Shown piece by piece: positions 46,669 through 58,800 of a DNA stretch of 64,000 nucleotides. Every line of letters begins with the position of its first letter. Positions within the stretch are counted from its first letter, which is position 1. Made by a program: the position numbers and the translations under genes. Below the pieces are notes generated by a model. The model did no database searches. It was not told the origin of the DNA and saw only the letters and a program-made list of their open reading frames with translations. Origin of the DNA: Hydnum rufescens UP504 (lineage: Eukaryota; Basidiomycota; Agaricomycetes; Cantharellales; Hydnaceae); contig MU129102.1 of assembly GCA_014904985.1 (NCBI GenBank), positions 40,829 to 104,828 of the forward strand. Reading direction: 5' to 3'.

Positions 46669-48002
46669 CTATTCCGTCGCAAGCTCCAACTTGATCTTCG
46701 CGATGGCCTCGGCGGGGTTCAGGCCTTTCGGGCAGGTGCGGGAGCCTAGGGAGAGGGGGATATGAACGAAGGAGGCGGGAGGGCAGGGCGAGGTCAAAGA
46801 GAAATCTTACAGTTGAAAATAGTGTGGCATCGATACAAGCTGAATGTGTTCTGGAGCTTTTCCTTCCTGTCCGCACCATATGAGTCCTGGAGTCGAAACG
46901 TTGGGTGAGGAAAAGATATAATTCTAGCGATACAATACGTACTCGGGAATCGGCAATCCACCGATATGCTTGCATCAGAGTTGCAGGACCAAGGTATTCA
47001 TCTTGGTTCCACCAATAGGAAGGGCAAGAAGTGGAGCAGCAGGCACAGAGAATACACTCGTACATCCCATCGAGCTTCTTGCGATCCTCAGGAGATTGGA
47101 GGAATTCACCTTCCGATAGTGTCGTAAGCACGAGAAATTGGCGAAATGTTCCATGTGTGCACACTTACCTTTTTCGGGTGGGTTGTCATTCTTTAAGTAC
47201 GGCTCGATGGATTTGTACTGTTTATAGAACTGTGTCAGATCCGCTGAAGGAGAGATACGTCGTCAGACCCAGGATTTGGTAGGGAGTATTAAAGTTACAA
47301 CATACGGACGAGATCCTTGACTATGTACACTTGAGAGAGGCTTCGGAGTCAGCAAGAGAATTAAGTGGCCAATACACATGCTTACTGTGTGGAAGCGGAT
47401 AGATCTTCGTGTCTTTGCCCTCAGTCCGGTCGATACGGCAGAGACAGGCAAGAGTATTCTGGCCATCGATGTTCATAGCGCAAGAGCCACAAATACCCTC
47501 TCTGCAAGATCGGCGGAAAGTCAGAGTTGGATCATTTTCGTTCTTTATCTTTATTAGGGCATCCAGGACCTGGGTGGGGTAGAGGGTGAGACAAGCAGAG
47601 ACATTGCATTGTCAACGAATCGTCCCGTACCATAGGACCAGTCTTGTTCAGATCGATGGAATACGTCTGAAGGCTGGGTTTCTTCTCGGGTTCATCTGGA
47701 TTCTGTTGTTGCATTGGCAAAACAGAAGGAGGGGACTGTGAGAAAAGATTGCACGACAAATAGAGCCACCGTGAGCAATTCAATAAGGAATCGGGACGCA
47801 CCCAGCGATATATCTTGAACTCTTTGTAAAGAGGCTTACTCGTAGAGCCAAGTGTGTCCGGACCTGGAGCTCCAGGGCTCTTGCTGGTTTCTACAGCGGT
47901 TGCTAGAGCACGGGCGGGAGACGCGGAAATATATCGGACGGAAACTGAAGAAGGCGCAGGAACAGAGGGGCGTAGTCTGAGGAATAAGCGAGTCGAGAAC
48001 AT
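46669..48002 (-). CDS. SDH2: succinate dehydrogenase iron-sulfur subunit, mitochondrial
   Basis: This is the iron-sulfur subunit of complex II; it passes electrons from SDH1 flavin to ubiquinone in the inner mitochondrial membrane. Minus-strand exons: 47802-48002, 47631-47702, 47386-47569, 47306-47329 (24 nt), 47169-47243, 46943-47109, 46811-46886 and 46669-46745. They total 292 codons with no lesion. The N-terminus ([13 protein letters not shown]) is an Arg/Ser-rich mitochondrial presequence. The 2Fe-2S site is [10 protein letters not shown] plus a later Cys; the 4Fe-4S site is CILCACC with CPSYWWN; the 3Fe-4S site is CHTIFNC with TCPKG. The Trp-Trp and the His next to the third cluster belong to the quinone pocket, where SDHI fungicides bind; both are the usual residues. 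Length is normal for fungi. Confidence 0.97.
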
Positions 48003-49274
48003 GACGGCCAGAAGACGATGAAGTCAACCGGTGTGAGTGAGCGACAACTTTCCGGGGCTCGGCAACTTCCATCGTCACGCATTTCCCCAAGAAAATGAGG
48101 ACCGTCGGTTGGAGACACATAAGTAGAGATTATCCCTCATTGGCCTAACATCACACTCCATCCTGCCAACGGCCAATGCAGCGATCTGCCCCGGGGTGAT
48201 GACCTTGTTGCTTGGCATTAAATAGAATGGTGAGTCAATATCTATTAAGAGTAGCACTTGGATACTATGGCTTCATGGTCCTTTCATTACTTTGCACACA
48301 GATGAGTTGCTGGAAAATCTTCTTTGATGTGCTGCTTCTGGTGCTTTTGGCTGTCTGAATATCGATCTGTTGCTGTCATAACCTCGTCCTTCCGAGACTC
48401 TCAGGGTTGAGAAGCTAAGCGCCTTTTATGAGAATGGTGATAGCAGTGTACTCTTTATTGTCTTCATGTCTGTGAATTCAATTTTAGTGGAGACAAGGGC
48501 CTCCAGCGGGTTGCAACATATACAGTACTAGTACCATCCCTTGACAAGTATTCGATATTTTGTGTACTGTACTTATTTATGTACACAGCTGACTCCTCTA
48601 TTGTTATCAATAGCAATTACTAGTATTCTGGCGAAAAGTAGTCATGAAGACTTTACGAGTTGATGTTCCCTTTATTACAGTATAAGTAGTATGGCAACCA
48701 TATACTCGCGCACAAAATTGCGGTTGTCTGTGGATCGCTGCCCAGAGACGACTACCGTCAGCAGGGTCGTGCCACCATCCTCTCGGGCCTCCATATCCTT
48801 ACGTGGTGCCCTCAGTTGAGGCCCGAGTCTTGAGGGAGAAATTGGTGAATCAATATCACACCCTGTGTGTAACGACCTGCTGCAGCTAGCTTTTCGAAGT
48901 CGGGGAATGATACGCAGTCGAAGGATTTACTTTGCTTTTCCAAGTAGCTGCGGAGGTTGCAAGAGGCTTTCAGGGCTCAATTGAAGCGTGAGAGACAGAT
49001 GATCGTATTTGTCGCCAGCTTTTTTGCGTCTCTGCAAGTCTGATTATTTGGGATTTGGGTGGGGAGGGATTAATCTTTGGGGCTAAATGATAGGCCCCCA
49101 TACGCTCTCTTGACTGAACTTTTCCGGCACCCCTCCACTGAGCCTCGGCCGATTCCAGAAGGGGTCTGCCTTACGTAATATAAGGTTAATGGCGGTCCGC
49201 GGAAGCAAAATGTATTCACCGGCGCTGTGCGTCGATTCAACACCATACCCACCGTAGGACACCAGGGAGGGGCC
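48003..49274. other. divergent promoter region
   Basis: It separates SDH2 (minus) from the conserved gene at 49275 (plus), so it must hold both promoters. No RNA gene or open frame of interest is seen. Confidence 0.4.
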
Positions 49275-52200
49275 ATGAGGCTCTTTTCAAGGAAGAGGTC
49301 GCGCTCAAATCTCCCCCCGAAGGAACAGCACGAGCAGCAGGTGGTTCGTCCCTCGCTCCCCATTGCTCCCCTTGAGCTCCCTCCAGAAATATCCACGCCC
49401 TTGTATGAGCGGTTCGCCCGCGTGAGGTTGGGAGATGATGCTCATGGTGACGAACCTGCCACGCCCCTCGCCCTCTTCGATGGCTCAAGCATGGGCACGA
49501 AAGCCGGCATGCGTGCTTTGATGCGAGCTGCCGATCCACTTGAGGATGCGCCCCCCACTTCCTTCTTTGCAACGTATGTATCGCCGTCGGTGCCCACCCT
49601 CTCTTCGCCAACTCCTCAGCCAACATCTCGACGATCTGAATCTTCTAAACTCGAGCGGGACTCACGTGAACCACCTCGACGGACCACACGCCCAAGCACC
49701 GCAGACGCTCCTTCATCCACTGTGATCTCACACAATAAAAATCAGCCTGAGCATCCTCCTCGCTCCGCCTCCTCAATGGACCGTCATCCCCCAATTGCAG
49801 GAAGTTCGAAACCGCGCGGGCAGAACCACCTTCATTCGGACAAGAACTTGACTTCCTATGTCTCACCCCCTCAGGACCTTCCCATTCTTTCCCAGAGCAA
49901 GTCTTCTTCTCGCAATGACCCCAAACGGAATCCAATTCAACCACCATTCCCATCCGGGCATCGCGCTGGTCACGGCGTTCGCCCAACTCCTACGCCGAAT
50001 ATCATGCCTACACCCATTCCTGTGATCGCCCCATCCCATCCACCCATTGGTCGGAATGACGGGACCAAGCCAGCCTTAATTATTGATACTGCTGATGTTA
50101 AGCGAAACGGTTTCAATAATCGTACAACACCCCTGCAGTCCCACGACCACACCCAATCCCAAAAATCTAAAATATCAGCCCCATCTCCGCTGTCCACGGG
50201 ACGCACTCTGGCAGATAGGAAGCTCGGTCCCCACACAAGTAGGTTTGTTTCTTCACTGAAGGCGATGGAACCTCCCAGCCCTGGACGGCATCTTCCCCAC
50301 CTCCCCCCCGCACCAAGCGCGCCGCCTCCTCCCATACCCCACTCATCCTCTACTTACTTGATTTCTCCTCCAACGCCTCGTTTGCGGACAACCTCTGCTA
50401 CGAACCACACATCGTCGTATGTTGCAAACCAGCGCGGAGCACGAGGCGATACGCCGCCTGTTTCCAGCTCTCCAGCCTTGAAACGACGGCGTAACAGTAT
50501 TCAATCCACGGACCTAAATGTCATAGCCCCTAGAATGACGGCTCAACCGGCTCCTTCTCCAAGTCACCCAAGCATGCCGCCAGATGAAAATGTAAGCTGG
50601 TGATATGTTCTTGGGGCTATGCTCACCCATGTCCTAGAAACCTAGGAAATCAGCGAACTCAAAACAACAGTTGCCCACCCCTGCGTCATCAGCTGGTTCG
50701 TTGAACTACCCATCTTTGAATTCGGCCCCTTCAACCTCTACTCTCACTTCGCCTCCTTCTCATCCCCCAGTGTCATCATCGGCTTCTTGGCTACCGGGCG
50801 CATCAACCACCCTTATTAGAGATGACTCAGCCTCTTCTAAAGCCACGGCTAGTGCGTGGCACAGTGCCGCTAGCACCCGAACGTCGATGACGAGTGACAA
50901 TTCTTCTCACGATCCACATTTTCTTCATCGTCTCCACAAAGCAACTTCTTCCAGGACTGCAACAGCCGCCAAGGATACGGGGAGAAGTTGGCCCCTCACT
51001 CCTGAAGTTTCGTCCCCTCAACCGTCCAAGGGAACACCGCACATTCCCACACTTGGATTTAATGAGGACCGCTTGTCTGCCACCATGTTGCAGGATGATC
51101 TTGATCCCTTCGCTCGCCCTCCCATTGCGGTGGAGCACAAGCATGAATTCGTGGTGCGCATTCCCCCATATTCCCATACATTGTGTTGCCAGATATTAAC
51201 CCTCAATTTTCGATATAATATATCAGTCAACTTCAGAGCCAGGATTTACAAGGCTGTCCCCGGCCTCAACCCCCGGAACAATCCCTTCGCCTGTGCCGAG
51301 CATACTCACGCTTACCTCGGTTGGGGAGCAGTCTAGTCGTAGCAAAAGTAGCAAGGACAAAGATCGTGAACGTCCCCCCACTATCAAAGAGGACACTTCT
51401 ATATCTTCCCCCAAGAGGCGTGTTAGGCACCGCAAGGAAGACCTCGAAGTGGATTACCTCAGACCTTCCACGATACATACTGAGCATTCTGTAGATGCAG
51501 CAGATGACAGTAGTACGCATGAACATGAGCCCAAGTTTTATGCTTTACTGGATCACGTTTCCAACCCAGAGTTGCTCTCCCCGCTCATCGCCTATCTATC
51601 GTTTGGAGATTTCTGTTCGCTGTGGTCTATATCTGTTGCGGTGCGAAGGACGATGGATGAGCAAGCAGATGTTCGCGAAGTGGTACTCGCAAGATATCTT
51701 GCTTCTACTGGCTACAGGCGCTGGGCATTTGAGGCACGGAGAGAGCCCCTGGTGTTTACTCTTAATGTAAGTGTTCAGCTGGCTTTCGCCTCATGAGTGT
51801 TTATAGATCCTCGAATGACAATAGGATCTCAATGCATATTTACGGGGCGTCAGCGTGCCGAGTCACCGTTATGCTGAGCTCGCAGAAAGACATTTGTCTT
51901 TTTCGCCATATGACCCTGCCTACGAGGATTCGTCCAGGTCTCTTCAGATGATGACCGCTTCAACACGAGCATATACTCGCCTTGTATTGCGATTGCGCGC
52001 TCAAGCCGAGGTTGAGCAGCTCCTATCCGATCTGCAACCATCCCCCCTTTCTTTCGACGCCGAAGATGTCGAGGACGGTCCGACACATCCCTCCAAGAAA
52101 TTCAGCAATGGCAATGGCTCGTCTGACTATGGTCATTGGTACCCACCAGTATCGAGACCTAGCTCGCGAAGACATCATCGGAGTGCCAGCGGAACATATT

Positions 52201-53221
52201 CGATGGCACCCTCCATCGCTGGATCGTCAAACTTTGGTTCCTCGGCAGGACACGAGATTGGTCGGCCTTATAAATTTCGGTCACCGTTATTCAAGATGGG
52301 TCATGCACCCCTTCTGCGAGTCTTCGTCCCGTCTCCCGAGGGTCAGTGGTTGTCTGATGAGAACGTCATTCAATGCGAAGAAGAGCTGCAGCTTGCTGGA
52401 ATCACTTCATTATTGAAAGTTGGTGATGTTGTCTGGGACATAGCGGTTGGCGATGAAGGGAACCTTGGTATGTGAATTCGACTGGACTTTTTTTTGCGTC
52501 ATTTGACATTCGGACAGGTCGGATGGTCTGGGATGGTACCTATCTTATCGTAAGTTAACGGCGATATATCCGTTCTATATTCTCACAAGCCTATCATGCT
52601 AGGACCTTGACTACTCTTACTCGTTGACGGGCGAGATCCCTCCATATATTGACTCAATGTGCTTCCCTCCATCCTACTGGCACAAAATCATTCGAGTCGC
52701 TGGCAACCCTATATGTCATGTTGATATCCGCCCTTACGCGAAGGAGATCGCCGCGAATATTGGATTGCTACAGTCTCGTGTTCAGACCGAGACGTACGTA
52801 CACTTTACTGCCCTTGCTGTTTTATATAGGATGATGTGTTGATGCCGGTGCTTCCCCGTATGACAGACCACAGGGTCATCATCATACTGTTATCCGATGG
52901 ATACATAAATCCAGATTCCAAGTGCGCGGTGACACACCTCTTCTTCCAGCTAAACCTGGGCCCGGACGTACCCAGTTGATCGACCCGGCATGGGACGGCA
53001 CAGTGTATATCGAAGCCGAGGGAACCGACGAAGGTCTTCAGGATTTACAGGCCCGGTGCGGGAATACCATCTCCCTTGTTTCCGACACCTCAAGAGCCGC
53101 AATTACTGGTGCAACAAGGACTGCTAAAGGGAAGTCTGTTTTTAGGATGATCAGGGGGAACAGCCGGCCTGGGGAATTGTGGTTGAGGTGCGTAAGGGAG
53201 AAGGAGCGTATATTGAATTAG
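49275..53221 (+). CDS. large conserved-type protein of unknown function, disordered N-terminus
   Basis: The ATG at 49275 (MRLFSRKRSRSNLPP) opens a frame that continues through exons 49275-50591, 50638 to about 51153, 51227-51766, 51825-52467, 52518-52549 (32 nt), 52603-52793 and 52867-53221. All junctions except the second are unambiguous and in phase. The first about 600 residues are Pro/Ser/Thr-rich and low complexity. From exon 3 on the protein is ordered: EHEPKFYALLDHVSNPELLSPLIAYLSFGDFCSLW resembles an F-box-like helical start, followed by RTMDEQADVREVVLARYL. The C-terminal half has APLLRVFVPSPEGQWLS, SLLKVGDVVWDIAVGDEGN, GRMVWDGTYLIDLDYSYS and a final RCVREKERILN. I recognise the look of a conserved basidiomycete protein but no named family. 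No lesions. Confidence 0.75.
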
Positions 53222-53685
53222 TTGTTTTTTTTTTGTATTCTTTTGGCCTGGGCCAGGGCCCGCGACGATACTATGCTTGTTTGCCTGCTTGCTGTTTGCC
53301 TTTATTACTTGCCATGTCATCATTCTTTTCCTTTCACTGTGGGTTATGCGCCATTTTGGGGATCCCACAGAATCGTGGTTTGTTTGCAGTCAAATTCTTG
53401 TTGCATAGTGTTGGTTACATACTACTGCCTATTATGGAGTCATATCCATGCACCATTCACACTCTTCACAAACTATTTAGAGCTCTGGGTACGGACACTA
53501 TTCAACCCGGGGTCATGCCGGACGACGGGGATAGGTGGGAGTGTCAAGGATAGTGGAGCCGTGGAAGGTCGCATGTACATGTTCCAGGACCAAATGCCGT
53601 GGCCCTTTCCGCGAGATTGCACGGGCATGACGAAGGCGGGCCATACAAATTTTTAAGAAATCATCTGGTGGCGGTGAATTCTTAG
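53222..53685. other. 3' UTR and intergenic
   Basis: T-rich sequence follows the stop (run of T at 53225-53233). No further gene is seen up to the F-box remnant. Confidence 0.35.
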
Positions 53686-54200
53686 CCGAGCGGGTGGATC
53701 TATTTGAGCTCAGGAATTTGATTGAGGAAATCAGAGAGTGCTCAGACGCACCTTGTCATCTTTCGCCACCAAAAATATCTTCAACCTGGGGCTTTCTTCC
53801 TCTCCCGCTTCGTGTGTCCGCCCTCACCGATCTGACTATTCGCACCAACCGCACTTTCGCCCAATGGGATGACCCTGCTATTCAATTGTTCCCCTGGGGC
53901 ATGGAGCCCAGTTGAGGGCGACCACCTCCGATTGCCCGTGATTGAATCGATAGATTTCTGCCGGGTCCGCACTCTGAACTTGGACGTATCCAGGATGTCG
54001 TCTAGTGATTTCTTGCAAACCTTGTCCCTGTTCGTAACCTGCGAACTCGGGACATTGCCAGTGTGATGGCTCCGCCAGTCGGGCCACTGACAATTATAAC
54101 GATGCCGGATATTACCAAAATTACGACGGATCATCGTACCCACATGTGGGTTCTATGAACTTGGTCTGGTGTATGAGGTATCTGGGATGGTCTGCTCGGC
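53686..54200 (+). pseudogene. F-box-like gene fragment
   Basis: Plus-strand reading gives FFPLPPHL-type sequence as FLPLPLRVSALTDLTIRTNRTF and then, after a shift near 53910, LPVIESIDFCRVRTLNLDVSRMSS. These match LPALTDLTVHTNRDF and LPVIESIDFCRVHTLSLSV of the intact gene at 32341-33750. The F-box end and the C-terminus are missing. It is a truncated, frame-shifted relative. Confidence 0.65.
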
Positions 54201-55823
54201 GGCCATTCCCCAGGTGGAGAGGATATTCGGATCACTGGATGCGGTTGTGGACGGTAGAATGAAACAGGAGGAACCACAGGCACGGGTTCTGGAGTTGAAG
54301 CCAGGATCTCCGAAATTGAATCGGACGCGAACCTGAAGAAGGCACGAATGACACCCTAAGTGGCTGCGGTCCGTTGGCCTCGAACCGATTGGGCTCCAAG
54401 TTGTCAGACCCATGCTGATACCCGCCCGCCAGGAGAGACACACGTGGGCGAAATGGTGGTTCGTAAACATCCGGAGGGTAGTATGGGGTGTCTTGCAAAT
54501 GTGGTATGGGGGCGAAGGTATCGCTAAAGAAAGGGAAATTTAGCCAGACGAAGGTGCCCTTGGGGGATATTGACCTGTCCAATACCTTGGTGTCACTGCA
54601 ACAAACAAGCGAGCATGACGAAGGCATCCTCAAACGAAAAGCAATATGTCCGTTACCTCGTACTCGTTACACTTGCACCAAAGAGGTCATAATTTCTCGG
54701 GTGTTCAAGTCAACATCTCGAGCCCAGTCCAATATAGATATGGGATCCGAGCTTGAGACCAAGGGCTATGAATCGCCACTTCAGAAACGTGACGAACTTG
54801 ATGGACGGAATGCAAGCCTAACAAGGTCGTAGAAAAGCACCTAGGGCGACCTTCAATGTAAACTGAATATCCATGAGGTGATCCCGGATCACAAGTATTG
54901 TAAAATGTGCAACATGCCGCACGATAGGGTTCGTATGTACCTAGCAAACGTGAAGAAATGAAGCAGTGGCAGCGTCATGGCGTAAGCGTATATCATTTGC
55001 CGCCCGACCGAAATCATCAGTCTGAGCTATATCTCTCGACAGTCATATATAGTAAGTTTGTGAGACGACCCAATCTTTAATATTTCGGCCAGTCTGGATG
55101 GCTCACCCCTCTTCGCTTGTCAACCCATACCGCAAGGAACCCATGAAACTTTTGTCCCAGAGTATTGCTGCCTCGGCTTGAAGCCATGCCGTGTGACCCG
55201 CTGGAGGAAACCATCTGGTGTGACCTGGCCGAATGCACTGCGCACTGTTCCTGTTCACCACTAGCTTGCTATGCTTGAATTCGATGCTGCTCGCAGAATA
55301 TCAAATGAGATAAATGATAGCCATCGGCCCGGGTAATGTTTCCCCCGATGGACAAGAGTGAAGAGGTAGATATCAAATCTGCAGAGAAGGTCACTGCGGT
55401 AGAAGTCCAATGACAAGCGTTGATCCCTGTCATCGCTGTCCACATTGTTTGCGCAAAGACCATGTGATTATATTTAGCAGCTTCCTATTGAGCGTCACTC
55501 AGAATTGACAGTCGACCTCGTTGACCATGGCATTGACCGTCCCGAAAGTCAGACCGCTCACAAAATGGGTCTTTGACCTTTTCGGACCAGGTGTAAGTGA
55601 CACTGGTGGCGACTAACCATTTCTGAAAGAGTAATATAAAGTATCTTTCCAATTTGGTCAGGATACCCTGAACCCTGAAGTACTGGTGGCGTCCCAACCT
55701 GGCCATTGCCTCGTGGTCACAAATTGTCTCCTCCTCCGCACTCGGGTGCTAGTCTATCTCATCACCGTCCATCATCTTTAAACGTCTCGTTAGTCCATCA
55801 GTTAGAACGCTCTGTTGCACATC
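54201..55823. other. intergenic, no supported gene
   Basis: Short open stretches on both strands (for example 54232-54633 minus and 54488-54832 plus) show no recognisable motif. The last about 120 bases contain a pyrimidine-rich stretch typical of a fungal core promoter or 5' leader before the ATG at 55824. Confidence 0.3.
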
Positions 55824-58800
55824 ATGGCATCCAACGACCCACTGAACCCAGCGGACATGTGCATAGTGTATATTTCAGGTATGCCATCCACTTAGGGACC
55901 ACAAATTCGCATCGAACAAACCTATTTGGCCCTCGCGACAGAGGTCAGATGTAACAGCGCTCTCCTACATGCATCGAAACCATATCGCCTTCACTTCACC
56001 ATTCAGCCTCCTGCTACTGTCATTGGGCTTCGTTCGCCGAAGTCAAAATACATCAAGGCAACACAGGATGCCGTGGCGTGGAAGGATCCCTTCGGGGATG
56101 AGTTGTAGGTCTCCTTCACGCACACATACCTTGTTGTCTTTTCATTCACACACTCTCGGCAGCACGGTGACTCCAGCAACTATTGGTTGCCGAGTCGCTA
56201 TAGATTTGCTCGAGCGCCGTTTTGGGCGTTCGGGGCGGATTGTCGCATCATGTAGCTTGGACCTCTCTCCGCGACAGATAAAGGTGACCCTGCTCATGTT
56301 TATGTGAAGAGAGGGCCACGCTCACGAGTCTGTATCCCTGCAGAGATACGCCTCGATTTGAAAAGTGACGCGAACGACTCATTCGGAGAATTGACAATAT
56401 GTGTGGCATCCTCTCTCGCATCCACCAGTGATGCTGTCGAGAGTGCCAACCGGGCTGCGCGGCAGCTACGTCCCGGAATAGCCCTGGTCAACGATGCCAT
56501 TCAAGCTACCCCCCTTGCAACGGAAATCACAACCCGTGTCCACGGCTTGGTCCCCGTTGTTGAGTCGCCTCGACGCACTTGTGAAAGTTGCTGATTCGGT
56601 CGCCGAGGCGCGTTTCATCCCGAATTGCCTGTGCTCCACGAGTACTAAGAAGTATTTGCAAATAGATTCACCCCTGGATCAAGTTAGCATGGGGAATTGT
56701 CTCAGCAGCGTATACTGTACGACTAGCTCAGGTTTTGTATCTGTTTGCTCTCTGACTGGTGTTCCATTAGATCGCTTCCGCCCAGAGTGCCCGAGACGTG
56801 AAAGTGATGGGTTTAGTCCAGACTATGGCGGATAGTTGCTCCTTCGCCTACGAAGCCGAGGAGTTGAAGAAACGCTCGAAAACAGATCAAGACATCATCA
56901 ACCAAATACTGCGCCAAGTAATGGAATGTGCATATTTCATTCGGGACTATTGCAACAAGTCCTTCGGTATGTGGAATCTCGCATGTTCTACTCACTCCAA
57001 GACTGATCAGCATGGGCCAAAGTCAAACGCGCAGTGGAGAACGCGGTTTCTCCTATGGACGCACAGATCGACGACTACAAGGGGACCCTGGAGACTCTCC
57101 GACGGAATCTGATTGATCATGCCAACATACAATGCTCTGTGATTACGTATCGTGTCTTTGATGTCGTGGCCGAAGTTCGTAAGTGCCTCTTGAATGTCTT
57201 CGGTCAAAACCTTCGTTCTAAGATGTTCCACAGGTGACTTTCAAGTGCTCAGCGAAATAAAATATGCCCCGGAGGCCCATCATAATCTGGATGAAGCATG
57301 TTTATCGGGCACGCGTACCGAGATCATCGACACTATAGTGGGTTGGGCTTTTGGAGCGGATACACCGTCGTCTGATCCGAGCAGCCCAATTAAGTTGAGC
57401 TCGAACGAATCGTCTCGTGTACTTTGGTTGTGCGGCATGGCGGGTGCAGGGAAATCGTCGATCCTTCGCTCATGCGCGAAACGCGTTTCTGACCTTGAAC
57501 GCATGGGGTCGTACTATGGCTTCGACCAAAATAAACCTGTCGCAAACCTGACCAACCTGTTCAGTACGATCGCTCGAGACCTGGCCGACCTTGACGACTC
57601 CCGGAAGCAGCGCCTCGTCAATGTTGTCAAGAAAAACACCGCGATACGAACAACCCTTCAATGTAAATTGCAGTTTGAGCACTTTATCATTGCCTCATTC
57701 AAGGATGATGAGGCCCTTGGGGAGACTGTCGTTTTCATCGATGCATTTGACGAATCTGGGGCGTTACGGCTCGCGCCGACACGCTCGCTATTCTAACAAA
57801 GCGAGCCTCAGAACTCCCTCCGGGTCTTCGAGTCATAGTCACTTCGAGATATGAGCCCGATATCCAATTTGCATTGCAGTCTCCCCTGAAACCTGGGCTT
57901 GCTGTCATGCTTGTGGACGACATCCCTGTTGATCAGACTTCGCGCGATATTGGGAAGTATGTGCACAATGAATTCCGTGACGCGAAGTCATTCCGGGAGA
58001 AGTACCAGACGCAGCTGAGGGATCTCATTCGGATGGCCGGAACATCCTTTCAATGGGCTGCTACCGCCTGCCGCTTCATTCATGGGGATGGTAAAGCCGC
58101 CGTCGGCCCGCATGACCGGATCGCGACAGTGCTGCATAGTGATGAAGGGCTCTATGGGCTCTATAACACTGTCATGAAGGCGCACTTTGATCCTTCGATT
58201 GAGATAGGAGTGAAACGAGTCAAGTCAATCCTAGGCCGAATCGTATGCGCTCAGGAGCCATTATCATTGCAGGCCCTTTTTCACCTAGTTCCACCCGACT
58301 CTATCCTTACTCCAGATGACCCAGATGACAAGGAGATACAGCGAGGGATCGTGAAGCATCTTGCCTCGCTCCTTAGCGGTACTCACAGCGACAATGAGCC
58401 CATTGTACCTCTCCACATGTCATATCGCGATTTCTTGTGTGACCCAAAGCATAACCAAGATTTCTGCGTTGACAAAGACGAAGCAAATCAGGACATGGCC
58501 CTGGCATGCTTCCGTGTGATGGAGCAAAGCTTGAAATTCAATATCTGTCAACTTCCGACATCTTTCCTCCCCAATGTGGCCATCCCCAACATTACTGTTC
58601 TTGTGAATGAACATATCCCCTCTCATCTGTCTTATGCTTGTCGATTCTGGGTATTCCATGTGTCTGCAGCACCTACCAGCAAGGCCACTCAGAAACACAC
58701 AGAGTCATTGCTTCAGAAGCATTTCCTCCACTGGTTAGAGGTAATGAGCCTCACACAGAGCTCCGCTCAAACTGTGTTAGCCTCACTTAGGATCTCTCCT

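Noticed and set aside
48380..48440. 5S rRNA-like sequence
   Set aside because: A short GGTTGAGAAGCTAAGCG resembles part of 5S rRNA,but the rest of the gene and its stems are absent.
49970..50335. Glycine-rich minus-strand frame opposite the 49-kb gene
   Set aside because: Antisense of a proline-rich coding region gives glycine-rich frames by composition; no start or family support.
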